DNA of 64,000 bases. Origin: an uncultured Duncaniella sp. (GTDB lineage: Bacteria; Bacteroidota; Bacteroidia; Bacteroidales; Muribaculaceae). Positions 54,904 to 62,459 of the stretch are shown here, piece after piece. Location: NCBI GenBank assembly GCA_910587515.1, contig CAJULW010000033.1, positions 1-64,000 of the forward strand. The letters run 5' to 3'. Every line of letters starts with the position of its first letter. Within the stretch, counting starts at the first letter, position 1. The notes below the pieces were generated by a model. The model worked only from the letters and a program-made list of their open reading frames with translations, did not search any database and was not told the origin of the DNA. The position numbers and the translations under genes were made by a program.

Positions 54904-56208
54904 CTATTTTGACGTGGGCTTGGGAGCCGGGGTCGTGGTGTGGTTTGCCGCGAAAGAAGCGATCTGCTCGTCGGTATATCCGTATTCTTTCAATACTTCG
55001 GAGGTGTCGCCTCCAAGTTCCGGACAGGGCCCGTATGTCGGTTGATAGTTTGAAAGAGTAAACGGACAACCGACTGTCACGAATTCTCCGACTTTGCCTC
55101 CCTGATTAATTTTAACAAGAGTGTTGCCGTCGTAAAGCGAATCATCGTTCATGATTTCTTTTGTTGATAGAACAGGCCCTACAGGAACACCGGCTTTGGA
55201 AAGAATTTCGGTGACCTCGAGTTTGGTTTTATTGATGGTGAAACTTTCGATCCGTTTGTATATCTCTTGTTTGTGTTTGTCGCGTGCATCGGCCGTGTTG
55301 AAATCGGGATTGGTGAGCCAGTCTTCAAAGCCGAGTGCTTTTGCAGCAAGTTCAAAATCTTTGGCTCCGCGTTGGAGTATGACATAGACGTATGCGTTCG
55401 GATCGGTTTCCCAGCCTTTACATTTATATGTCCATCCAAGAACACCGCTTCCCTCCTGGTTTCCGCTTCGAGGAACGAAATCAACGAATTTTTCATTTGG
55501 ATACTGTGGGAATTGGGTGAGGTAACCGACACGGTCGAGTGTGAGTTGGTCGCGTGTTTTGATGCGGCAAAGGTTAAGACAAGCGTTGTGCATAGACTGA
55601 TATACGTAGCATCCTTCTCCTGTCTTTTCTCTTTGCATGAGTGCTGCGAGAATACCTATAGTCAGATGCATTCCTGTATTGGAATCTCCAAGTGCTGCTC
55701 CTGACTGAGTCGGAACATTGTCAGGGCCTTCCCACCATCCGGTGGTCGATGCAGCTCCTGCTGTTACCTGTGCCACTGGTTCATAGGCTTTCAGATCTTT
55801 GAATTTAGATGAAACGGGAAAGCCTTTTATAGTGCCCATTATACATTTTGGATTCAATTTGTGAACCACGTCCCAGCTGAAGCCCAGTTTATCCATGGCT
55901 CCCGGATGTAAATTTTCGATGAAAACATCGCAGTTTTCGATTAATTTTGTCAGAATAGCTTTCCCATCAGGTGTTTTAGCATCGAGTGCGAGAGATTTTT
56001 TATCTGAATTAAGCTGTAGGAAATAGTAGCTTGGGCAATCAGGGTCAAATTGTAATTCATTACGTGTGGCATCACCTACACCGGGACGCTCTATTTTTAT
56101 AACTTCGGCGCCAAGCCATGCAAGCATTTGTGTACAGGATGGTCCTGACTGAACTTCGGTGAAATCTATCACCTTGATTCCTTGAAGTGGGGCAGTGTTC
56201 ATAGCCAT
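54904..56208 (-). CDS. frc: Formyl-CoA:oxalate CoA-transferase
   Basis: A 434-residue class III CoA-transferase moving CoA from formyl-CoA to oxalate. Motifs: GIKVIDFTEVQSGPSCTQMLAWLGAEVIKIERPGVGD, and the nucleophile D175 in GAALGDSNTGM. VYQSMHNACLNLCRIKTRDQ and KCKGWETD match Oxalobacter Frc. First gene of the frc-oxc-AEC unit. Start at M1; a second ATG two codons later is equivalent. The C-terminus has a Pro/Thr/Lys tail (TTTPAPKPTSK) beyond the usual end. Confidence 0.94.
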   Translation of the reverse strand: MAMNTAPLQGIKVIDFTEVQSGPSCTQMLAWLGAEVIKIERPGVGDATRNELQFDPDCPSYYFLQLNSDKKSLALDAKTPDGKAILTKLIENCDVFIENLHPGAMDKLGFSWDVVHKLNPKCIMGTIKGFPVSSKFKDLKAYEPVAQVTAGAASTTGWWEGPDNVPTQSGAALGDSNTGMHLTIGILAALMQREKTGEGCYVYQSMHNACLNLCRIKTRDQLTLDRVGYLTQFPQYPNEKFVDFVPRSGNQEGSGVLGWTYKCKGWETDPNAYVYVILQRGAKDFELAAKALGFEDWLTNPDFNTADARDKHKQEIYKRIESFTINKTKLEVTEILSKAGVPVGPVLSTKEIMNDDSLYDGNTLVKINQGGKVGEFVTVGCPFTLSNYQPTYGPCPELGGDTSEVLKEYGYTDEQIASFAANHTTTPAPKPTSK

Positions 56209-56251
56209 GTTCTTTTTGTTTCTTTTGTATTAAGTGTGTTTTTTGTTAGTA

Positions 56252-56308
56252 GATATCTGATCGTGAGCATTGCTTCTAAACGAATTTTTATGATCACGGG
56301 ATATCTGA
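56252..56308. repeat. Direct repeats GATATCTGA upstream of frc
   Basis: GATATCTGA occurs at 56252-56260 and 56300-56308, 48 bp apart, in the gap between divergent frc and chrA. Each contains the palindrome GATATC. The frc strand here shows no TAnnTTTG element, so these could bind an activator. Confidence 0.45.
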
Positions 56309-56358
56309 ATCGTTTTTATTAAAAACAACTTATAGTCGTAAAAGTTGATTTTTATGAG

Positions 56359-56366
56359 TAAATTTG
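56359..56366 (+). promoter_or_regulatory. -7 element of the chrA-folC unit
   Basis: TAAATTTG matches TAnnTTTG; no TTG lies at -33. The implied start near 56373 makes an upstream GTG at 56371 an unlikely start codon and supports the ATG at 56416. Confidence 0.55.
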
Positions 56367-56415
56367 CACTGTGATATGGATGGTTATCATATCAACATCA
56401 TTTAGATATAGCGGT

Positions 56416-57018
56416 ATGAATAATATATGCTTAAAACTGTTTCTGTCCTTTTTTAAGATAGGTGCGTTTACTTTCGGAGGTGGATGGGCTATGATATCTC
56501 TCATTGAACGGGAAATAGTCGATAAATACAGATGGATTGACAAAGGAGAGTTCTTGGATCTGATTGCGGTGTCTCAGTCGTTGCCAGGAGTTATGGCTGT
56601 CAATGTGGCAGTGGCGGTAGGCTATAAATTGCGTGGTATACGCGGAGCTGTAGCTGCCTCGATAGGTTGTGTGTTGCCGTCTTTTATGTTGATTCTGTTG
56701 ATAGCCATATTTCTTACTCCGGATATGATCAAGAACAATCCGACTTTGTCCAGTATATTTATGGGTATCCGTCCTGCAGTGGTCGCTCTTATTATCGCAC
56801 CGGTCATATCTTCGGCCAAGGCATCAGGTATAGGTTGGAAAACGGCTATAATCCCGATTGGTGTCGCGTTGCTTATTTATTCTAAGTTACCTGTGATCTC
56901 AAACCCGATATTATACATTGTGCTTGGCGGATTTTTTGGCTGGTTTTGGTATTCACGTCATGTCAAAGCACTGAGGAAGGTGGAAGATGACATCAGAAAG
57001 GAGGATGACAAACTATGA
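56416..57018 (+). CDS. Chromate transporter family, subunit 1
   Basis: A 200-residue membrane protein with about 5-6 TMs, forming one CHR domain: FKIGAFTFGGGWAMISLIEREIV (with the FGGG motif), VAVSQSLPGVMAVNVAVAVGYKLRG. Short single-domain CHR proteins occur as pairs that assemble into one transporter. Chromate export is known for some large ChrA proteins, but for paired short forms the natural substrate is uncertain. It overlaps the next gene by 4 nt, so both halves are made together. Confidence 0.88.
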   Translation: MNNICLKLFLSFFKIGAFTFGGGWAMISLIEREIVDKYRWIDKGEFLDLIAVSQSLPGVMAVNVAVAVGYKLRGIRGAVAASIGCVLPSFMLILLIAIFLTPDMIKNNPTLSSIFMGIRPAVVALIIAPVISSAKASGIGWKTAIIPIGVALLIYSKLPVISNPILYIVLGGFFGWFWYSRHVKALRKVEDDIRKEDDKL

Positions 57019-57584
57019 TTTATTTAAGGCTTATATGGGCATATCTTAAGATCGGTCTGTTTGGTTTTGGTGGTGGCTACGCTATGTTGGCTTTGATCGA
57101 ACGGGAAATTGTTGGTCCGGGGTGGATAAGCGGACAGATGTTTACCGATATTGTGGCCATTTCACAGATGACACCGGGGCCAATAGGCATAAATTCGGCT
57201 ACGTACATCGGATATGTCGTCCCAGGTCAATATTCCGATGCGTTTTCTTCTCCGTTGTTTGGAGTGCTTGGTTCTATATTGTGTACAATTGTTGTGGTGT
57301 TGCCATCATTCTTACTTGTCGCTTATACCAGTCATCTCATACGTCGTCATCGAGACAGCGTTGTCGTCAAAGGTATATTTGCCGGTTTGCGTCCGGTGGT
57401 TGTCGGGCTGATCGCATCTGCCGCGTTGTTGCTTATGAACAATGAAAATTTCGGAGAGGAATCCACACAAATAATTTATAGTGTGATAATATGTATAGTG
57501 GCTTTTATGATGGTATATAAGATGAAATATCATCCCATACTTGTTATCTGCATGGCCGGTCTGGCAGGATTCATAATATATTGA
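57015..57584 (+). CDS. Chromate transporter family, subunit 2
   Basis: 189 residues, the second CHR domain: KIGLFGFGGGYAMLALIEREIV, AISQMTPGPIGINSATYIGY, then TMs around 75-100 and 140-185. Sequence differs enough from subunit 1 to form an antiparallel pair. It starts at the ATGA overlap with subunit 1. Together they equal the size of one long ChrA. folC follows after 34 bp. Confidence 0.88.
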   Translation: MIYLRLIWAYLKIGLFGFGGGYAMLALIEREIVGPGWISGQMFTDIVAISQMTPGPIGINSATYIGYVVPGQYSDAFSSPLFGVLGSILCTIVVVLPSFLLVAYTSHLIRRHRDSVVVKGIFAGLRPVVVGLIASAALLLMNNENFGEESTQIIYSVIICIVAFMMVYKMKYHPILVICMAGLAGFIIY

Positions 57585-57618
57585 TACAATCTAGAAAGAT
57601 ATTTAAATCAGCTTGGAT

Positions 57619-58893
57619 ATGAATTATCAGGAAGCGATAGAATTTTTGTACACATCCCTACCGGTATATCAGCGTGACGGGGTGTCAGCGTATAAGCCGG
57701 GATTATCGACATCGATCGCACTTGACGATATTTTCGGTAATCCGCACAGGTCATATAAATGTATCCATATCGCTGGGACCAACGGTAAAGGGTCGACCGC
57801 TCATACTCTTGCAGCGGTGCTTGCCCGGGCCGGCTACAAGACCGGATTGTACACGTCTCCTCATATTTTTGATTTCCGCGAACGTATAAGGGTGGACGGT
57901 GTAAAAATATCACACGATGCTGTGGTGGATTTTGTAGAACGGTGGTTGAAGACCGGATCATCACTTAGACCGAGTTTTTTTGAGTTGACATCAACAATGG
58001 CTTTCGAATATTTTGAACGTCAGGGTGTAGATGTCGCCGTTATAGAGACCGGACTTGGTGGAAAGCTTGACAGTACAAATATCATAACCCCCGTTCTGAG
58101 CGTGATAACAAATATCTCTCTTGACCATACGTCTTTGCTTGGAGATTCTCTAACTAAGATAGCATCTGAGAAAGCAGGGATTATAAAACCAGGAGTCCCT
58201 GTGGTCATAGGGGAAAGGCAGACGGAGTGTGAAAGTGTTTTTGAGGAAAAAGCTGTTAACGAAAACGCTCCTCTTTACTTTGCAGAGCCACTTGACGCTG
58301 TTAGGGTCGATGGTGGTATCGTATATCCGGATACACCTTTTGGTGAGATCACGGGTGCCTTGGAAGGCGACTGCCAGATAAAGAATACCGCCACTATTAT
58401 CTGTGCTATTGAAAGACTTGTCGAGGATGGATTCGTGATTTCGGATGAGGCTGTTAAATCTGGATTTTTTAATGTATGTGACGATACTGGATTATTGGGC
58501 AGATGGACTAAACTGCGTGAGCATCCGTTGACCGTTTGCGATACAGGACATAATATAGGGGGGTGGGAATACATAGCCGAACAATTGTCTTCGCTTCGTA
58601 AAAAAACTGTTCATTTGATAATCGGTTTTGTAAATGATAAGGATATAAGTCCGATTTTGAAAAAAATATCAGAGATCGATATAGATGTCAGGTTGTATTT
58701 TTCATCTCCGTCTGTATCCCGTGGATTGGATGCCGGTGTGCTTGCAGAGAGAGCGGTTTTGTTTGGGTTGACGGGTGAGATTGTGCCTGATGTTAACCAT
58801 GCGTTGGATGAAGCTGCTTCCAAGTCAGGTGAGGATGATATGATTCTGATTGCGGGGAGCAATTTCCTTATAGCTGACCTAAAGATGCCTTAA
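57619..58893 (+). CDS. folC: Folylpolyglutamate synthase / dihydrofolate synthase
   Basis: 424 residues from ATG 57619; a TTG two codons earlier is ignored. The Mur-ligase fold has P-loop HIAGTNGKGSTAHT, SPHIFDFRERIRV, VIETGLGGKLDSTN and SLDHTSLLGDSL, and the C-terminal domain LGRWTKL and DTGHNIGGWEYI. It adds glutamate to dihydropteroate and to folates. The 3' end overlaps the convergent gene by 15 nt. It likely shares a transcript with the chrA pair. Confidence 0.95.
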   Translation: MNYQEAIEFLYTSLPVYQRDGVSAYKPGLSTSIALDDIFGNPHRSYKCIHIAGTNGKGSTAHTLAAVLARAGYKTGLYTSPHIFDFRERIRVDGVKISHDAVVDFVERWLKTGSSLRPSFFELTSTMAFEYFERQGVDVAVIETGLGGKLDSTNIITPVLSVITNISLDHTSLLGDSLTKIASEKAGIIKPGVPVVIGERQTECESVFEEKAVNENAPLYFAEPLDAVRVDGGIVYPDTPFGEITGALEGDCQIKNTATIICAIERLVEDGFVISDEAVKSGFFNVCDDTGLLGRWTKLREHPLTVCDTGHNIGGWEYIAEQLSSLRKKTVHLIIGFVNDKDISPILKKISEIDIDVRLYFSSPSVSRGLDAGVLAERAVLFGLTGEIVPDVNHALDEAASKSGEDDMILIAGSNFLIADLKMP

Positions 58894-59181
58894 AATCTCC
58901 AAAGGGGCATACAGGATCATGCGTGGACCTGAATATCTCATGATGTTGCGTATGCGCATACGCATTTCGGGAGAATAACAATGAATCCGGCAATGGCGAC
59001 ATGATTTTTTATCGTTGCCGAATGGACATCGGTCCAGACGGTTGTATGCGTAGTTGAGCAATCCGCGGCATTCGTCACATAACTCCTCGTTGCCCTCTTT
59101 TCGTCGGCAATAGAGTCTGATCATGAATTCTATGATTCGTTTTTCTTTATCGATTCTGCATTTGCTGTTTATCGATGACAT
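58879..59181 (-). CDS. Nitrous oxide-stimulated promoter family protein
   Basis: A 100-residue Cys-rich protein from MSSINSKCRIDKEKRII; an in-frame ATG at 59223 would add 14 residues. Conserved features: EKRIIEFMIRLYCRRKEG, then a cysteine set ELCDECRGLLNYAYNRLDRCPFG, SCRHCRIHCYSPEMRMRIR that could bind a metal. The family is named from a N2O-responsive promoter in other bacteria, and its function is unknown. It overlaps CYTH by 35 nt, so it belongs to that transcript, and its 3' end overlaps folC. Confidence 0.85.
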   Translation of the reverse strand: MSSINSKCRIDKEKRIIEFMIRLYCRRKEGNEELCDECRGLLNYAYNRLDRCPFGNDKKSCRHCRIHCYSPEMRMRIRNIMRYSGPRMILYAPLEILRHL

Positions 59182-59635
59182 CTGTGGATATTGAAAGTGT
59201 GGAATTGTAATATCGTGGATCATCTGTCACCTCCAGTCCTACAAACGGAGGTAGTGGTGGATTGGATTCAATATCAGGGATTTCAATTTCAGCGAGCATA
59301 AGACCTTTGTGGCGACCATGGAAAATATCGATTTCCCATTTCCACCCTTCATGACAGACTATGTGACGTGTTTTATCGATCGCGAATCCTCCACATAGTT
59401 TTGTGGCCATTTCGATCGCGTCTGTCAAAGGTACTGGATATTCCCATTCGTCCCTGACAGCACCGGTGTTTCTTCCTTTCACGGTAATGAAGGCTTTTTC
59501 ATCGCATACGCGTATCCTTACAGTGGCGTCAGGATTTGAGGATATATATGCTTGACGTATGTGGTGGCTTTTGGATGAAGGTGGTATCAGATCGGGGTTT
59601 GCTACAATAAATTTACGTTCTATTTCTTTTGACAT
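59147..59635 (-). CDS. CYTH domain protein (triphosphate tunnel family)
   Basis: 162 residues from ATG 59635. The hallmark N-terminal EIERKF (residues 4-9) and strands TVRIRVCDEKAFITVKG, EWEYPVP, KTRHIVCHEGWKWEIDIFHG, MLAEIEIPD mark a CYTH tunnel, with Glu, Arg and Lys lining it. Family members hydrolyse triphosphate or tripolyphosphate, or make cAMP. Activity here is unproven. The upstream in-frame extension to 59770 is rejected because it crosses the promoter. The gene starts about 100 nt after its consensus promoter. Confidence 0.92.
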   Translation of the reverse strand: MSKEIERKFIVANPDLIPPSSKSHHIRQAYISSNPDATVRIRVCDEKAFITVKGRNTGAVRDEWEYPVPLTDAIEMATKLCGGFAIDKTRHIVCHEGWKWEIDIFHGRHKGLMLAEIEIPDIESNPPLPPFVGLEVTDDPRYYNSTLSISTDVIDKQQMQNR

Positions 59636-59731
59636 ATATGTATCGGAAGGCAATGAAATGTGATTCTGATATGGAGTACGCGTTTTAACGTTTATTATTA
59701 AACACCTACTCAAAATATTATGGATATTGTC

Positions 59732-59770
59732 TACCTTTGCAAAGGTAAACAAGATTTTAACCTTTTGCAA
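59732..59770. promoter_or_regulatory. Promoter of CYTH with a palindromic -7 box facing both ways
   Basis: TACCTTTGCAAAGGTA (59732-59747) is a perfect 16-bp palindrome, so TAnnTTTG appears on both strands. On the minus strand it has TTG (59768-59770) at 20 nt and is a full promoter for CYTH. On the plus strand the -33 is missing, though the -7 lies 41 bp before the DUF5686 start. Confidence 0.75.
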
Positions 59771-59779
59771 GATTCGGTC

Positions 59780-62335
59780 ATGCCTAAATTGCGTTGGCTT
59801 ACGCGTACTGTCTTGCTTTGTCTTAGTCTAATGACGGTTTCATCTGCGGTTAACGCCCGTGGTGTGACCGTACGCGGAATAGTGCGCGATTCGATTTCTA
59901 AAGAACCTATACCGTTTGCGTCTGTATTGTTAAAAGGTACGGACAGAGGAGTTCTTGCTGATGACAAAGGGCGATACACGATTGTCTGTTCATTGCCTTT
60001 TGACAGTGTGTTGGCATCTTCGTTGGGATATGCGACCAAAACTGTACGTGCCGGTAATGGTGCGAATGTGAAGGTCAATATCGATTTGGTTCCTACCGGT
60101 GTCATTCTTGGTGAAGTGATAGCGAAGCCTAAGAAAGAGAAGTACACGAAAAAGAATAATCCTGCAGTGGCTTTTATGGAAAAAATCCGTCACACTCAGG
60201 AAATCAATAATCCCCGTCGGCATGAAAATTACAATTACAACAAGTATGAGAGGATTACGTTAGCTTTAAATAACTATCAGTTTAACGATTCCGCAAAGGG
60301 TGGAATTGACAAGACTTTTTCGTTCTTGAAAGAATATATCGATACATCTAAAATTTCAGGCAAACCGATACTTAATGTCGCTTTGCGTGAGAAACTTTCA
60401 TCGGTGCATTACCGTAAAGATCCTCGTTCCGAGAAAGAATATGTCACAGGTCTTAGGTCTTCAGGGTTTGACGAGATGCTTGATAAGCAGAGTATGCAGA
60501 TGTTTTATGAAGATGTCCTTCGCGAAGTGGATGTGTATGATAATGATATTGTATTGATGCAGACACGATTTGTGTCACCTTTGTCGCGTATAGCTCCGGA
60601 TTTTTATAAATTCTATCTGACCGATACGGTGAGAATAGATTCTACGCCTTGCATTGAGTTGACGTTTGTGCCTCGCAATAGCAGTACAATGGGGTTTACC
60701 GGTCGCTTTTATGTTGCTGAAGGTGACACCACGATGTTTATTAAAAGGATAATATTGCGGGTTCCCCATGATATAAATCTTAATTTTGTAGATGGCCTTA
60801 TGATAATGCAGGACTATGAAAAGGCCTCTGACGGAAGTCGTTTGAAAGTAAAGGACGACATGATTCTTGAAGCGAGTGTCATGCCTGGCACATCAGGAAT
60901 CTACGGTAGGCGGCATACTGTATATGACGGGCATAACTTTGACAGGTCTCCTGACGAGGAGATATTTAAACGTGGAGTTTCACAGATATATGCTCCGGGC
61001 GCTGAGTATCGTGGAGAGAGTTTTTGGGAAGATAATCGCAGGATAGATATAGCGCATGGCGAGAATTCAATTGAGGAAATGATGGCGCGTATGAGGCGAG
61101 TGCCTGTTTTCTATTGGACTGAAAAGGTGATAAAAATACTTGTCTCTGGATATCTTCCCACATCCGATCGATCATATTTTGACATAGGACCTATGACATC
61201 CATGGTGTCTTATAATTCTGTCGAAGGATTGAGGTTGAAAGCGGGAGGTATGACGACGGCAAATTTGTCAAGACGTTTGTTTGCCCGTGGATATGGCGCT
61301 TACGGATTCAAGGATCATAAATGGAAATATAAAGCTGAACTGGAATATTCTTTCAGGGACAAGGACTATCATTCGCGGGAATTTCCAATGCACTCATTGA
61401 GGGTGACGCAAATGTATGATCTTAATAGATTGGGACAGTTGTCGAACGTACATGACGCTGACAATGTGTTCCTTTCCATGAGCCGTCTTCCCGACAGGCA
61501 GATGACATATCATAGAGTCAGTAAACTTGAGTATATACTCGAAACCGAGCGGAATTTCTCAATCGAGGCGAGGTTGCAACACGAACGACAGTATTCTACC
61601 GAATTTATGACATTTATAAATGGCTATGGGGAGAATTTCAGACATTACACGTTAAATTCTTTCCGTGTCAGGTTGCGGTATGCTCCCGGTGAGAAGTTTT
61701 ATCAGTTAAAATCGTCTCGTGCCCGCATCAATTTTGATGCTCCGGAGTTTATATTGTCGCATACATTTGCACCTAAAGGATTTATGGGCAATCCGTTTTC
61801 GCTTAATATAACCGAAGCGTCGATATATAAGCGTGTATGGCTTTCGGCTTTTGGATGTGTCGATATCAATGTTAAAGGCGGTCATGTATGGTCTCGGACT
61901 CCATATCCCAATCTTCTCATCCCTGGAGCGAATCTATCTTATCTGATAATCCCGGATTTGTTTTCATGTATGAATCCGATGGAGTTTATAAATGATTCGT
62001 ACGTCCAATGGGATTTTACGTATTGGGCTAACGGGACTATCCTCAATTATATACCGGTATTGAAGAAGTTGAAGCTTCGCGAAGCATTCATGTTTAAAGG
62101 TGTATTGGGGCATTTGAGCGACAGGAATAAACCATGGATTAATCCTGACTTATATAGTTTTCCTACTATAAGCAAGACGCAGGAAATGAGTGATACCCCT
62201 TATATGGAAGTCGGGGTAGGGCTTGACAATATATTTAAAGTGCTGCGTTTGGACTATACGTGGCGTCTGACATATAGGGAGAATCCGTATGCATGTAAAA
62301 GCGGGCTTCGTTTTACATTTCATTTTTCGTTCTGA
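59780..62335 (+). CDS. DUF5686 / carboxypeptidase-regulatory-like outer membrane protein
   Basis: 851 residues from ATG 59780 (MPKLRWLTRTVLLCLSLMTVSSAVNA signal). Residues 28-115 form a carboxypeptidase-D regulatory-like beta-sandwich (VRGIVRDSISKEPIPFASVLLKGT), followed by the DUF5686 region and a C-terminal beta-barrel (pattern ends LRFTFHFSF). No TonB box or plug signature was seen, so it is not a classical SusC. Function is unknown. The start is chosen for the signal peptide; an upstream in-frame ATG at 59720 lies in the promoter. Confidence 0.85.
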   Translation: MPKLRWLTRTVLLCLSLMTVSSAVNARGVTVRGIVRDSISKEPIPFASVLLKGTDRGVLADDKGRYTIVCSLPFDSVLASSLGYATKTVRAGNGANVKVNIDLVPTGVILGEVIAKPKKEKYTKKNNPAVAFMEKIRHTQEINNPRRHENYNYNKYERITLALNNYQFNDSAKGGIDKTFSFLKEYIDTSKISGKPILNVALREKLSSVHYRKDPRSEKEYVTGLRSSGFDEMLDKQSMQMFYEDVLREVDVYDNDIVLMQTRFVSPLSRIAPDFYKFYLTDTVRIDSTPCIELTFVPRNSSTMGFTGRFYVAEGDTTMFIKRIILRVPHDINLNFVDGLMIMQDYEKASDGSRLKVKDDMILEASVMPGTSGIYGRRHTVYDGHNFDRSPDEEIFKRGVSQIYAPGAEYRGESFWEDNRRIDIAHGENSIEEMMARMRRVPVFYWTEKVIKILVSGYLPTSDRSYFDIGPMTSMVSYNSVEGLRLKAGGMTTANLSRRLFARGYGAYGFKDHKWKYKAELEYSFRDKDYHSREFPMHSLRVTQMYDLNRLGQLSNVHDADNVFLSMSRLPDRQMTYHRVSKLEYILETERNFSIEARLQHERQYSTEFMTFINGYGENFRHYTLNSFRVRLRYAPGEKFYQLKSSRARINFDAPEFILSHTFAPKGFMGNPFSLNITEASIYKRVWLSAFGCVDINVKGGHVWSRTPYPNLLIPGANLSYLIIPDLFSCMNPMEFINDSYVQWDFTYWANGTILNYIPVLKKLKLREAFMFKGVLGHLSDRNKPWINPDLYSFPTISKTQEMSDTPYMEVGVGLDNIFKVLRLDYTWRLTYRENPYACKSGLRFTFHFSF

Positions 62336-62400
62336 TCATTGCGGATATCTCTTAATCTAAAGGATGTTTATTGCATATTTATCCGATTTTACCGGCATAA

Positions 62401-62440
62401 AAAAGACCCGGAGGCTTTGAATCACCTGATCCGGGTCTTG
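62401..62440. terminator. Terminator between DUF5686 and the acyl-CoA ligase
   Basis: 10-bp stem AAGACCCGGA (62403-62412) with TCCGGGTCTT (62430-62439), A-run at the left and TTGTTATAT at the right. It lies between convergent genes and could serve both. Confidence 0.7.
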
Positions 62441-62459
62441 TTATATGTATAAGTTATGG

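Noticed and set aside
56416..57584. chrA pair as a frameshifted single gene
   Set aside because: Each half has a complete CHR domain with its own FGGG start motif and an ATGA overlap, the usual paired short form.
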